64,000 nt of DNA from NCBI RefSeq assembly GCF_037974265.1, contig NZ_CP150233.1:6820001-6884000 (forward strand), written 5' to 3'. The notes under the pieces are model-generated. The model ran no database searches and was not told where the DNA came from. It was given only the letters and a program-made list of their open reading frames with translations. Made by a program: the position numbers and the translations under genes. The stretch comes from Paenibacillus sp. FSL R5-0623. Lineage in GTDB: Bacteria; Bacillota; Bacilli; Paenibacillales; Paenibacillaceae. Below, piece after piece: positions 1 through 9,857 of this stretch; positions within the stretch are counted from its first letter, which is position 1; each line of letters opens with the position of its first letter.

Positions 1-1610
1 TCACTTGCTCCGTTAGGTGCTGTCACGATATCTCCGCTATGAACAGCCTTATAGTTCAAGGATCGCAGATTCGTATAAGAAATATGCTCCACATAGTTCC
101 AGTCCTTATCGTACATCACCGCAGACAAGTCAATGTCCACACGCCCTGTAGACTGGCCATTCACGTCCCCCTCTTTCCACCAGTTGAAGAAACGAATCGT
201 ATCTCCCTCCGCCATCGGCACACGACTCCCACGAACAATGGTATGGAGAGCCTTGCTCGCCGATCTCTGGGAAAAGGGTACCAGATAATCATGGAGCTGT
301 GGATCAACATAGGTCTTCCCAAGCGGGGCAAGGTTTGCGAATCGCTCTACCAATGCCTTCTCGCACAATTGCACGACATTCTGACACGTGACTTCATCGA
401 TCTCCGGCAGCTCATTCGGAACAGCAAAAGCTTTGGCTACATTGCCTTTTGGGAAGAAGACACGCAGATCCTGCGGTTCATTACGCTGTGCAAAATGCTG
501 CCTCACTTGCAATAACACCGGGGTAGATACTTGCTCCAATACCTCTCCAAATGCCAGCAGTACATACACTTCGTCTTCAGTCATACGAAGCAAGTGATCC
601 AGTCTTCTCGCGAATTCACCTGGACGCTGTGACAACAGATCGATCAGACTCCAGACATTCCGATATTGGAAGGCAAGCTCCACACTTCCGTTGAAGGTCG
701 AATACGGCTTATTATTACGCAAAATATCAAAGGCTTTATCGCATCGTGGATACCGAAGCTTATATTCCGAAGGATGAAGGATTTCGCCAAGGCGAATCCA
801 GCGATCCTTATATCGCAGCATATCCTCCGTGATGGAGCCACACTGCTCCAGCAATCCCAGTAGCAGGCGTCTTTCACGCCGTTTGAATTTCCGGAAGGGA
901 GAAGCCGTAGCGAGACTGACATCCCCATTGGACCAGGCAACAGCCAGACGGAGGACATCACTTGCCGTTTTGAAATACGGACCGATTCGATCAATGTTCG
1001 CCTTCTCATGCTTCAACAGCGAGGCGACCACAAAGCCCACATTTTCTTTGAACGGAATCTCAGCGGGTAATAGCGCATCCACGTCTTCCGGGTCTGCATG
1101 CTCCAATACCGTGTCGATATCCGCCTTGTCTGTTTCCGAGATGGAACCCTTTGCTTCAATGATCTGACGGATGAGCGTCTGGAATGCTTGCTGGTTTCCC
1201 AAACCAATGACTTTCAAGTCCGTCTTCTCCAGCAAAGGCATTCTCTCCACAGATTTTTGATCCGGATAGACAACGTTCAGGTGAGTCAGATAATGAATAA
1301 TTGCATTGAGATATAACTCGGCCTCATCCGCTTGCATCACCTGCATTGGGAATCCTGCATACATCGGAGTGTACTTCACATGTGCGCCAACCATGACTCT
1401 CAAATCAGCCACAAGTTGAATATATACTGCTTCAAATTGTTCTTTGGACAGCTGCCGCATCGCTTGCATCAACTCATCCGAGAAAGTGTATCCGAGTGCT
1501 TCGATATTTTTAAGGGCAGTCGCCAGATGTGCCTTCGGCAACTGTTGCTTCCCTTCGTTTGATTCGATAGTAAGTTTGTTCGCTCTGCGCAAATAAATCG
1601 TATTGTTCAT
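1..1610 (-). CDS. TerD-associated MXAN_6230/SCO0854-like protein (3' end outside window)
   Basis: An uninterrupted minus-strand frame of about 536 codons runs off the left edge, so the C-terminus is missing. It opens MNNTIYLRRANKL from an ATG at 1610. The mostly helical body includes ARRLDHLLRM. The visible end (RVDIDLSAVMYD, then YTNLRS and HSGDIV) resembles the TerD fold, where a DLSA strand and a SGD segment are typical. I recall this arrangement from large cytoplasmic proteins linked to tellurite-resistance and stress (Ter) systems, but that is recognition from memory, not a search. The start is chosen because such proteins begin near an LRR-containing segment. A GGA lies 10 bases upstream, a weak ribosome site. 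The frame stays open upstream through a repeat but has no ATG there. No Ter genes are visible in this window. Confidence 0.7.
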   Translation of the reverse strand, partial: MNNTIYLRRANKLTIESNEGKQQLPKAHLATALKNIEALGYTFSDELMQAMRQLSKEQFEAVYIQLVADLRVMVGAHVKYTPMYAGFPMQVMQADEAELYLNAIIHYLTHLNVVYPDQKSVERMPLLEKTDLKVIGLGNQQAFQTLIRQIIEAKGSISETDKADIDTVLEHADPEDVDALLPAEIPFKENVGFVVASLLKHEKANIDRIGPYFKTASDVLRLAVAWSNGDVSLATASPFRKFKRRERRLLLGLLEQCGSITEDMLRYKDRWIRLGEILHPSEYKLRYPRCDKAFDILRNNKPYSTFNGSVELAFQYRNVWSLIDLLSQRPGEFARRLDHLLRMTEDEVYVLLAFGEVLEQVSTPVLLQVRQHFAQRNEPQDLRVFFPKGNVAKAFAVPNELPEIDEVTCQNVVQLCEKALVERFANLAPLGKTYVDPQLHDYLVPFSQRSASKALHTIVRGSRVPMAEGDTIRFFNWWKEGDVNGQSTGRVDIDLSAVMYDKDWNYVEHISYTNLRSLNYKAVHSGDIVTAPNGAS

Positions 1611-1615
1611 GATAA

Positions 1616-1772
1616 AAGAGTCCAGGAAAGCCACATCCCTATAATATTGGATTAGGGTAGAAGGAAGGAACGTGATAGCCTGGACGCCTCCTCTCTGAAA
1701 TGAAATCTTCAGGAGAGCTGCGACCCTATGATCTCCAATGATTGTAGAAGGAAGGATCGCAATAGCCTGAAG
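1616..1772. repeat. Two imperfect ~70-bp tandem copies, 87-bp period
   Basis: Copies at about 1616-1685 and 1703-1772 share the core TAGAAGGAAGGA and, on the minus strand, CAGGCTAT..CG.TCCTTCCTTCTAC followed later by ATAGGG and TCCTG. The period of 87 is a multiple of three. The copies sit immediately 5' of the TerD-associated gene and about 220 bases 5' of the divergent gene at 1991. The rest of this 380-base gap (1773-1990) shows no gene and no clear terminator. Confidence 0.65.
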
Positions 1773-1990
1773 GCCAGCGGCTCAAAGTTTGTCACCCGAA
1801 CCTATGGTGAACCCATCATCTCAGATTCCACGATCTGCCAACAGGGCGAAAGTATTACGACACCCCATTGAAATTCTTTTTTATATCCACGAAAAGATGG
1901 TCTTTCCCAAATCCAGGGGGAGTGCTCAAAATTGTGTCGAATATAACGAAGAAGAACCCTAGAGAATGACGCAGAAACGAGGTTAGGACG

Positions 1991-3076
1991 ATGGAACTTC
2001 AAAAATTATATTCTGATTGTATACGGCTCAAATTCAATTGTGGAGTTAAGCCTGAGCCTTCGTGCACAGGTTATATGGAATATGGTTTATATGAGGATAA
2101 TAGTGCCGAACTGTTTATGGTAGCCCACCCAGATGAGACATTTACAAGCTGGATGTCGAGACTGCGTCCGAAAGATCCCTATTATGGATCAAGGCCAGAC
2201 TGGAAGCCGACTCTCTCAGAACCATTTGAACAGCTCGATGTTTATGACGAAATGATTATGTATTATCTGTTATTTACCATCAACACCACGCTGTCGATCA
2301 ACACGTATAACACCTACAGTGCCATGAATGAATTTATGAAAAGCTATAGCTTCTTCCAATTGTCTCAGCTAAGTGAAATCACCCAATTCAGCGAGGAACA
2401 GAAGCATCTGTTACGTGACTTTTTCTTCTTTTTTTACCTCTATGCACACCCGGTTAATGAAGATACATTATATGCCTGCTCATTCAGCGAACAACACCTT
2501 GTACATACGAAGACCGACATTTCATTGGAGGATTATTTTTCGGCATACCATGATCACTACACCTTACTTCGAAATGAATACAGGGAACAAATCGTAATCA
2601 CTGCTGAAGAGATCCAAGCCTGCAAACGCCTGACGCTGGAACTGCTACATACCATTGAAGGCCGATCTCCCAAGTTAAACATGCCTTCAGAGGAAGGTTT
2701 GGAACCAATCATCATGTTAATCAACAACGTGAATCAGATGTTACAGTTGTATACAGAGGAACCGGAGGCATTATTCCAGATCATGCGGGATTTCCTTACT
2801 CAAGCTGAAGGTCACTCCAGTACATACGCTAACCACTGTTTCACGACACTGCTTCAGAACTATGCTTCGTATATCCTGTTTTTCCGATTTGATGAGGTTC
2901 AATTGCTGGTAGATGCTTTCAGGCACACCCCGGCCTGGTGCGAAATAATTGTTAGTAAACTGTTCAACGACTCCATCTTCCTTGGAAAGATCATGAGACT
3001 ACAGCAGGTCAATCTTGACGCTTATCCAGACGTCACTATGTTCTTTAATGAAGAGGCACGAAAGATGATTTTGTAG
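1991..3076 (+). CDS. Hypothetical protein, 361 aa
   Basis: I do not recognise this protein. It has no signal peptide or membrane segment, so it is probably cytoplasmic. It is rich in aromatic and acidic residues and appears mostly alpha-helical after a beta-leaning N-terminus (first 60 residues). An ATG is preceded by GAGG and AGGA purine stretches. It is transcribed divergently from the TerD-associated gene and ends at a bidirectional terminator it shares with the large SLH gene. No repeat or catalytic motif is evident. Confidence 0.8.
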   Translation: MELQKLYSDCIRLKFNCGVKPEPSCTGYMEYGLYEDNSAELFMVAHPDETFTSWMSRLRPKDPYYGSRPDWKPTLSEPFEQLDVYDEMIMYYLLFTINTTLSINTYNTYSAMNEFMKSYSFFQLSQLSEITQFSEEQKHLLRDFFFFFYLYAHPVNEDTLYACSFSEQHLVHTKTDISLEDYFSAYHDHYTLLRNEYREQIVITAEEIQACKRLTLELLHTIEGRSPKLNMPSEEGLEPIIMLINNVNQMLQLYTEEPEALFQIMRDFLTQAEGHSSTYANHCFTTLLQNYASYILFFRFDEVQLLVDAFRHTPAWCEIIVSKLFNDSIFLGKIMRLQQVNLDAYPDVTMFFNEEARKMIL

Positions 3077-3113
3077 CAACTATCCAACATGCCTGGTTCT
3101 ACAAAAAAATGCC

Positions 3114-3156
3114 TAAAAAAGCCTTTGCCGACCCATAATGTCAGCAAAGGCTTTTC
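3114..3156. terminator. Bidirectional terminator between the 361-aa gene and the SLH gene
   Basis: Stem arms AAAAGCCTTTGC and GCAAAGGCTTTT pair across a short loop, with A-rich sequence on the left and T-rich on the right. It can therefore end the plus-strand gene that stops at 3076 and the minus-strand gene that stops at 3170. Confidence 0.9.
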
Positions 3157-3169
3157 CATATCGATGTGT

Positions 3170-6100
3170 TTACTTATCAATCAAGTTTGTTACTTTCAAC
3201 ATTCTTGCAATCAATGCAGTTACCTCAGCACGGGTCATCGTGGTCTTCGGACTCAGAACCTCTGGTCCATTACCCTGGATGATTCCCACTGCAATCAACT
3301 GGGCTACATCTTCTTTCGCCCAATTCGATACATCCACTGCATCACTGTAACGTTCCAGTTCAGAGTTCATCTGATCCGGGCTGATTGCTGCTTCCGGTTC
3401 AATCAGACGGTAGGCACGAGCAACCATCGCAAATCCTTGCTCACGTGTGATTTCCTGATTACCGTAGAAGTTCCCATTATCGTAACCCCGAACGATACCG
3501 AATTCATTCGCAAGGGCTACCGCGGAGCGGAACCATGCGGAATCGTTAACGTCAGGGAATAGATTCTGTGGTGCATCCTGACGCATTAAGCCCAGTCCAA
3601 GCACAACAATCTCGGCAAACTCGGAACGGGTAACCTGACGGTTCGGTGAGAACGTGTTATCTCCGTTACCTTGCAAATCCAGTCTTGCAGCGATGTTGTT
3701 CACATCCGTTTTGCCCCAATGGGATCTGGCATCTTCAAAATCCTGCGGATTCCAGATAACCGAATAACTTCCGCTGCTACGCAAGTCATTAATGAGCGCG
3801 TAGTAACGACTATTGATCTTCGTGACAACCGTTGGTACATGGAAAATGCTGCCGTCCGGGTTGATAATCACGCCTGTTGTAATTCGGTTCGGGTCAATAC
3901 CTTCCGGAAGTGCAATATACTTCGGTGCATAGCCGTTCAGCTGGCCGGATCGCACGGTCTGTCCATCTTTCGTAAACGTCAGATCCAGATCAACCGGTGT
4001 GACAAGTAGCTCGTATCCTTGGGATGCTGCTCTCGTTTCGGCGCTGTCAATCAACGTATCCGATGAACGTGCGATGTTGATATGGACATCGATTTCGTTC
4101 AACGCTGCATTACCAAGCTGGCCGGATACACCGTTCAAGTCCATTTTTCCGCCAGGTACCGGATAGATCGCCAGCGGATTGCTAATGTTTAGTTTGGAAC
4201 CTTGATCTACTAATTGTTTCAGTGTTTCGAGGGTTAAACCGTCCACCTTCATATCCCCATCATTCGGTGAATGAATGGCGAACTGCTGGCCTGTCCCTTG
4301 TGACATGGCAACATTCAGCTTGGCTGGATCAACTTGAACCAATGTTTCTTTGTTGTCAGATGGTTTGGATGTAGCAAATGGTTGATGGCTACCATCTCGA
4401 GTTGTTTCCAAATTATCCTTCACGGGTGCTGGAGTTGGCGTTGGTACTGGCGCAGGTGTAGGTGCTGGTGTACTTCCACTGTTACCTCCTGTATTTCCGC
4501 CGCCATTGTTGCCTCCACCATTGTTACCATTGTCATTGGATGCTCTAGTCACGTTAATTTTGTACTCCGTAACATGGCCAAGTGAATCCGTTACTCTAAC
4601 AACGATCTTATTTCCACCGACTTGGAGCGGTAAATTCTCACTTACAGTACCACTTGTTACCTCGTTCCACTCTCCATCTCCAACAGCTATTTCAATCTTC
4701 GCAAGTGGATCAAGTGCTGTTGGCGTGAGCTGGAATTGATATACGCTATTCGGAACAGAGATGGTGTAGGTATCTTTAGCCGGATCAAAGGCCGGAGACA
4801 AGCTTCCCACAGAAGGGACCAGTGTTTGCAACGTAGACTCATCTGTACCAATTACTTTGGTAAGTCCCGTTCTTGCATCTGTCAGATCCTGAAGTGCCTT
4901 ATCTACCTGCGCTTGAGTCGCTGCCGGTTCATTCAACACTCGCTCTGCTTCATTCATCGCATCTTTGAGTGCTTCCCAGCTCTCTACCGTATATTCCGTT
5001 TCGGTTAGATTTTCACCCTTTATTCTATCATGTTCATTTTTCAGCACTGACGTGTCGACACCAGTACCAGGCTTTTTGGTAAGCCCCTTCCGGGCATCCA
5101 CCAAATCCTGATAAGCCTTTTCTACTTGTTCCGGTGTTGCATTTTCGTCGTCGAACACAGATTGAGCAACTTCTAACGCATTTTGCAGCGTTTGCCATGA
5201 TTCTGGTGTGTACTCCTCTTTGTCCAGTTCGCCTGTTTCAGTCTTACCGTTAATCTCATCGATTTTGGCTTTCAACTTCGCCTTATCAATAACAACAACA
5301 TAACTTTTCGTATTTGATGCTTCTGAATCTGCATATGCTGGATTGTTCGTCTTCGCTGTGACTGTCACCGTGTAGTTTCCAGCTTTCAGCGATGGTTCCA
5401 ATTGCGACAAGTTAAGGACTGTTCCGGTTACCTCCACTGTCCGCGTTGTGCCGTCTTCCAGTTCGATTGTTACCTCATATTTATCTGCATGCTCAACTGC
5501 ATCCCATGTCAACTCATCGTCGGTCAGTGTGATGTCTGGCGCCGACAAAGGAGTGGCAGCATTCGCAATCGTAAAGTACGAATTTGGACCAAAATTTGAG
5601 GTATTAAGGGTTACTTGGCCGTTCTCAATTAAATGTACCGAGTTTGGATTGCCAAATTGAGCATCATCGCTGATCACAACATATTGAGGCAACGCCGGGT
5701 TACCTCCCGTTTCGTCTACCTGAAGTGTAATCTGTGATTCAGCCCAGTTTGCTTTCTGTATCTTGTAGATACGCTCCATCCCAAGCAGTTTTTTCTCATC
5801 TTTCGTAATCTGTGTTTTGAATTCAGTACTTGCTCCATTGTCACCAAACGTAAAGAAAGAAGAATCGTTTGAGAATTCATTTTCATTTGCAGAATTTGTA
5901 TCCTCAACACTGTTGCCTAATGCAATCGTTAATATGGATCCCAGTTCCTGCGCCTTGGCTTGTTTCTGCATCAAGCCGCTCTGATCATCTCGACCAATGC
6001 TTGTGATGCGATGGGTATAGACTGCGTTCTCCTGGGCATCCCAGATCGTAGCCATGTTTGAATCCACATATGAATTGGCTTTCGTCTGATCAAGCGTATA

Positions 6101-8329
6101 CCCGTATTTTATCGCCAAATATGTGCTGACTTTTTGGCGTTCTGCGTCCGTAAGAGCATGATCGTATACGATAATTTCTTCAATCGTACCCTGCCAATGT
6201 TCAACACTTGCAGTTGCTGGAATAAGCTTACCGACTACTGCTCCACCAGAGTTGCCGGTATCCCAAGACTTGGGAACATCTTGTCCATATCCATTTGCAC
6301 CTAGTTCCTGCACTATCTTCATTTTACTGTACAATCTAGCTATGTTAGATTCAGTATTCCCGCCTGTCCAAGTAACAAATTGCTCGTTCGGGAACGTGGT
6401 TCCTAGGAACCCGTCAGGAGTGTATAATGTCTGACTCCTGGTACTGTTAAATGTGGTCAAGCCACCTCTTGTGCCATTTTGAAGCATCCCTATACCGGTA
6501 TAACCGGTCGTTTGGACTCCCCAGGAAATGATATACTTGATGCCTTCAGTTCTATCGGTTTTACTAATGGTAATGATCGATCTGGGGCTCTTCCCTTGAG
6601 GGAGCTTACTTACATCCAGATTCATAAAACTACTCGTACCGTTATATTCCAATACCGGATTGAAGTTGATATTATGATTTTTATCATCCCAATAAGTTGG
6701 TTGGTTATTGACCTCATCTTGCGTTGCGTTATTTACTTTACTGCCTTGATCTTCCCAGTTACTCACCTTTTGGCCGCTGGCAACTCCCATGCCCAGATCT
6801 GATCGTAGCCATAGTGCAGGGGTACCAACTCCACCCGGACCAGCTGTGCCTCCAACTGACTTATCTACTACAATAATATCCCTGCGTACGGGTTCAGCAG
6901 AGATCCCGTTATTCGTTGCTGTAACCCTCAATGTATATTCTCCAGGTGGCAACACAGAGGAAGGTGTGAATTCCCATGTCCCGTCTGGGTTGACAGTAGC
7001 TTCCCCGACTATGTTTTTAGCTGGGTCGGATTTGTTCACCATTGTAATGGTTACCACAGCCCCGGCTGTAACTGAACCTTTCAAAGTAGGTTTGGTACCC
7101 ACAGTAGAAAGATCCAGGGGAGTATCCAGTTCCAGATTGACTGGCATTCGGTATGTTAAAACAACCTTATTAGCTTGATTATCATACGCAACCGCTGCCG
7201 TCGTATTGATATCAGATACAAAGAATGTCTGGTCTTCTTGCACTGCTTGATATGGGGCTCTACCGATGGCAATGTCGACAACCGGATTCGTATCTTCATC
7301 AGGCATAATCTTGGCATACACGCCAACCTTCGATCCCGATTGCATAGGACCAACTAGCGTCAGATAAGCACTACCAGTAGCTGCCGTATTCTTCAGATAC
7401 ACATTACGCTGATCCCCATTGGAATTAAAATTATCGTACACATAGGCTGTACCTCCAAAATCGAATCGAGCTTGGCTCGCATCCCCACGCATAAAAACAG
7501 CTAAATTCCCGATTGTTTCACCTTCGCTTAGTTCGGTTCCCAACAGCTTGTTGGCTGTTATCTTGCCTCCTGTCATCCTAAAGTTAGGACTCTGATATAG
7601 TCCCACCCCAATGATGACTCCATTTCCATCTGAAATTTCATTATCCGTAATCAGACCATCCTCAATGACCAGAGAGCCTCCTGAACCAGCACTCAGTACT
7701 GAAGGGGGATTCTCTTTTACATTGCCTGAAACCTTGTTATCATGAATTATGGTGCCCTCTTGTATGACAACCATTGAATTACCGCCGCTAGTTGATATAA
7801 CGGTTGCAGGCTGAGTAACACTTGCTTTCACGATGTGATTTCTAATTTCAGCCTCTTTAAAATTCACTGTTCCGCCCGCACTACTAATTCCATATATCTG
7901 GCCGTTGGTGCTTACGTCATTGCCATCTATAATGATTTTCTCAAAAGTTACACTATTCGCTCTACTCCCACCACTGATCTGAATCAAGTTTCCATTAACA
8001 AAACTCTCACCACGTATAATGGAGTATGTATGCCCCTCTGCTGAGGTTATCGTAATATTCTTCCCAGCAGAAGAGACAACCAAGGTGGAATCCTGGATGA
8101 TGTTACTTTGCAGGATTACAGTTCCTGTAGCATCGACCTTTTCAAGTGCCTTTTCTATTGTTGCCACTGGCGCTTCTGCAGTACCCGTGCCAACGATATC
8201 ACTTCCCGTCGATGATACGTAGATATTTCCATCGGCTGCGCTTGCTACCGGAGCAAACAGCGACGATATTGATGACAATAGGACCACAAAAGCCAAAAAC
8301 GATATTTTCATTGCCTTAAATACTTTCAA
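3170..8329 (-). CDS. Giant secreted SLH-anchored surface protein, 1,719 aa
   Basis: A TTG start is chosen because AGGAGG lies 11 bases upstream; an ATG six codons later is the alternative. A signal peptide ends near VASAADG. Approximate domain order: parallel beta-helix-like region (35-390), Ig-like domain (395-490), LamG/concanavalin-like segment starting LWLRSDLGMG (505-760), fibronectin-like segment (960-1015), two FIVAR-type three-helix repeats (about 1016-1160, each ending near DARxGLTK), a cadherin-like beta-sandwich (1165-1263), a Gly/Asn and Pro/Thr linker (1265-1335), and three SLH domains (1535-1719). SLH domains bind pyruvylated secondary cell-wall polymer, so the protein should sit on the wall with its N-terminal modules outward. 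Such modules suggest binding or adhesion; no catalytic residues are assigned. Upstream lies a two-component pair that may control it (inference from proximity). Confidence 0.92.
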   Translation of the reverse strand: MKVFKAMKISFLAFVVLLSSISSLFAPVASAADGNIYVSSTGSDIVGTGTAEAPVATIEKALEKVDATGTVILQSNIIQDSTLVVSSAGKNITITSAEGHTYSIIRGESFVNGNLIQISGGSRANSVTFEKIIIDGNDVSTNGQIYGISSAGGTVNFKEAEIRNHIVKASVTQPATVISTSGGNSMVVIQEGTIIHDNKVSGNVKENPPSVLSAGSGGSLVIEDGLITDNEISDGNGVIIGVGLYQSPNFRMTGGKITANKLLGTELSEGETIGNLAVFMRGDASQARFDFGGTAYVYDNFNSNGDQRNVYLKNTAATGSAYLTLVGPMQSGSKVGVYAKIMPDEDTNPVVDIAIGRAPYQAVQEDQTFFVSDINTTAAVAYDNQANKVVLTYRMPVNLELDTPLDLSTVGTKPTLKGSVTAGAVVTITMVNKSDPAKNIVGEATVNPDGTWEFTPSSVLPPGEYTLRVTATNNGISAEPVRRDIIVVDKSVGGTAGPGGVGTPALWLRSDLGMGVASGQKVSNWEDQGSKVNNATQDEVNNQPTYWDDKNHNINFNPVLEYNGTSSFMNLDVSKLPQGKSPRSIITISKTDRTEGIKYIISWGVQTTGYTGIGMLQNGTRGGLTTFNSTRSQTLYTPDGFLGTTFPNEQFVTWTGGNTESNIARLYSKMKIVQELGANGYGQDVPKSWDTGNSGGAVVGKLIPATASVEHWQGTIEEIIVYDHALTDAERQKVSTYLAIKYGYTLDQTKANSYVDSNMATIWDAQENAVYTHRITSIGRDDQSGLMQKQAKAQELGSILTIALGNSVEDTNSANENEFSNDSSFFTFGDNGASTEFKTQITKDEKKLLGMERIYKIQKANWAESQITLQVDETGGNPALPQYVVISDDAQFGNPNSVHLIENGQVTLNTSNFGPNSYFTIANAATPLSAPDITLTDDELTWDAVEHADKYEVTIELEDGTTRTVEVTGTVLNLSQLEPSLKAGNYTVTVTAKTNNPAYADSEASNTKSYVVVIDKAKLKAKIDEINGKTETGELDKEEYTPESWQTLQNALEVAQSVFDDENATPEQVEKAYQDLVDARKGLTKKPGTGVDTSVLKNEHDRIKGENLTETEYTVESWEALKDAMNEAERVLNEPAATQAQVDKALQDLTDARTGLTKVIGTDESTLQTLVPSVGSLSPAFDPAKDTYTISVPNSVYQFQLTPTALDPLAKIEIAVGDGEWNEVTSGTVSENLPLQVGGNKIVVRVTDSLGHVTEYKINVTRASNDNGNNGGGNNGGGNTGGNSGSTPAPTPAPVPTPTPAPVKDNLETTRDGSHQPFATSKPSDNKETLVQVDPAKLNVAMSQGTGQQFAIHSPNDGDMKVDGLTLETLKQLVDQGSKLNISNPLAIYPVPGGKMDLNGVSGQLGNAALNEIDVHINIARSSDTLIDSAETRAASQGYELLVTPVDLDLTFTKDGQTVRSGQLNGYAPKYIALPEGIDPNRITTGVIINPDGSIFHVPTVVTKINSRYYALINDLRSSGSYSVIWNPQDFEDARSHWGKTDVNNIAARLDLQGNGDNTFSPNRQVTRSEFAEIVVLGLGLMRQDAPQNLFPDVNDSAWFRSAVALANEFGIVRGYDNGNFYGNQEITREQGFAMVARAYRLIEPEAAISPDQMNSELERYSDAVDVSNWAKEDVAQLIAVGIIQGNGPEVLSPKTTMTRAEVTALIARMLKVTNLIDK

Positions 8330-8498
8330 ATTAACTTAACCTCCTATGTGATTCGAATGTTTTGGTCATTTACTGGGACAAGCACTAACGCAAATACTCT
8401 GGTTCTTCTAAGCCCAGTTGCTATCTGACCCTCATCTTGCTTATTCTACACATAGCCTCTTACCAAACTCTTACCAAACTCCTCGCTAACAAATACAA

Positions 8499-8534
8499 CA
8501 AAAAACAGCCCTGCAAATGAAGCTGCAAGGCTGT
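8499..8534 (-). terminator. Terminator of the SARP response-regulator gene
   Basis: Read on the minus strand, an ACAGCC(T)TGCA / TGCA(G)GGCTGT hairpin is followed by TTTTTTG, ten bases after the stop codon at 8544. The remaining bases up to the SLH gene start (8341-8498) must hold that gene's promoter; no strong -10/-35 pair was picked out. Confidence 0.85.
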
Positions 8535-8543
8535 GTATTTCAA

Positions 8544-9686
8544 TCAAATATTTGATTGTTTCCATTGCTGGTACCATAACTCAACTTCCAAGCCAGGACG
8601 TATGCCCGCCTCTTGTTCTAACGTAGTGACCAACTGATTATATTGTGCGATTACAGGATCTTTATTGCCTAATCGATCATAGGTCTTCATTAAGGCCAAT
8701 CCGACTTGCTCCAATGATGGCTCGAATTGCTGTACCCGATGATATAGCGTGAGTGCTTCCGTATTCTGTCCCAGTTCGATGTAAAATTGTGCGAGTTGCA
8801 TGGCGTGGTTACGCCAGAGTGCATGTAATCGCTGGCGCTCCAGCTCAGCCCATATATAATCGTCCTCGCCATAATATTTGCCTTCATATTGATCTGAGGT
8901 CTGCCGATGTTCAGCTATTGTAGACGAAGATAATAGAGGCAATCGGTTAAGACGACTCTCCCATTCTTCCGCGTCAATCCTGAATTCTCCCGTTTCCAAT
9001 AGGTAACCAAACTGCTGATAACGAATGACCATCTTGTCCTCACCCATGAATTCGTTCATCATGCTACGTAAGCGATGGATCCCACTGTGCAGATTGGATA
9101 TACCTCTCCGCTCATCCAACTCTGGCCACAACAGTTCAAGTAATGTATCCCGCTTAATCGGTTTGTTCCGATGGTGGAGCAAATAAGCGAATAACTCTCT
9201 AATCTTGGTTGTTCTGAATTTCATATGTTTTGGCGGCTCATTGGGGTGCACTTGGACTTGGAGCATCCCCAGACAACGGATCAACATGGATGGCCCTTCT
9301 GCTACATTCAGACTTGCTGACATCGTTCGGCGTTGATACATCTTCATCGTTTTTTCCAAACGGTCACGCGTTACAGGCTTCATAATATAATCCAGCACTT
9401 CAAGCCCATAAGCCGTCAGTGCATGTTCGTTATATGCGGTTGTGAAAATAACTTCTGTTCCAGGAGAAACCTCATGGATACGTTCGGTCGCCTCGATCCC
9501 GTTCATCCCCGGCATCTGAACGTCCATAAAGACGATTTCCGGCAGATGAATTTCGATCTGATCTATGGCTTCCTGTGCCGTCAGAAAAGAGCCGATAACT
9601 TCGCAATCCTCTCTCTCTAGCAACAGTTTGTTCAACCTGCTCAGAGCGAGATATTCATCATCTACCAAAATCACTCTCATATGCAC
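8544..9686 (-). CDS. SARP/BTAD-type response regulator
   Basis: 380 aa. The N-terminal receiver has acidic residues at D9, D10 and E11, the phospho-acceptor D55 in FMDVQMPG, and the conserved lysine in IMKPV. About 155-245 is a winged-helix DNA-binding domain (SYxIRxLRRxLD-like), followed by a bacterial transcriptional activator domain of TPR-like helices (about 250-380), the layout of SARP-family activators. It should be phosphorylated by the divergent sensor kinase at 9858 and then bind DNA. Candidate targets are the kinase promoter and the neighbouring SLH gene (inference). The ATG at 9686 follows GAGGAG; a second ATG two codons later is also possible. Confidence 0.9.
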   Translation of the reverse strand: MHMRVILVDDEYLALSRLNKLLLEREDCEVIGSFLTAQEAIDQIEIHLPEIVFMDVQMPGMNGIEATERIHEVSPGTEVIFTTAYNEHALTAYGLEVLDYIMKPVTRDRLEKTMKMYQRRTMSASLNVAEGPSMLIRCLGMLQVQVHPNEPPKHMKFRTTKIRELFAYLLHHRNKPIKRDTLLELLWPELDERRGISNLHSGIHRLRSMMNEFMGEDKMVIRYQQFGYLLETGEFRIDAEEWESRLNRLPLLSSSTIAEHRQTSDQYEGKYYGEDDYIWAELERQRLHALWRNHAMQLAQFYIELGQNTEALTLYHRVQQFEPSLEQVGLALMKTYDRLGNKDPVIAQYNQLVTTLEQEAGIRPGLEVELWYQQWKQSNI

Positions 9687-9857
9687 AACTCCTCTGGCTC
9701 ACTGATCACCCTTTAATCTATAATTTTACCATAAATCCTGATGTGGGACCGCTATCATTTGAATATAGAATTTATGTTCCGGTATTCAAAAAAATGTTCT
9801 TCACTTTCAAAAGGCATGCAGGAATTTGAAGTAAACTGTCGAAAACTAAAGTCTGCC

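Noticed and set aside
1611-1780. N-terminal extension of the TerD-associated gene through the 87-bp repeats
   Set aside because: The frame is open and reads smoothly but contains no ATG and only a GTG at 1634 with poor spacing. Family proteins start near the LRR segment.
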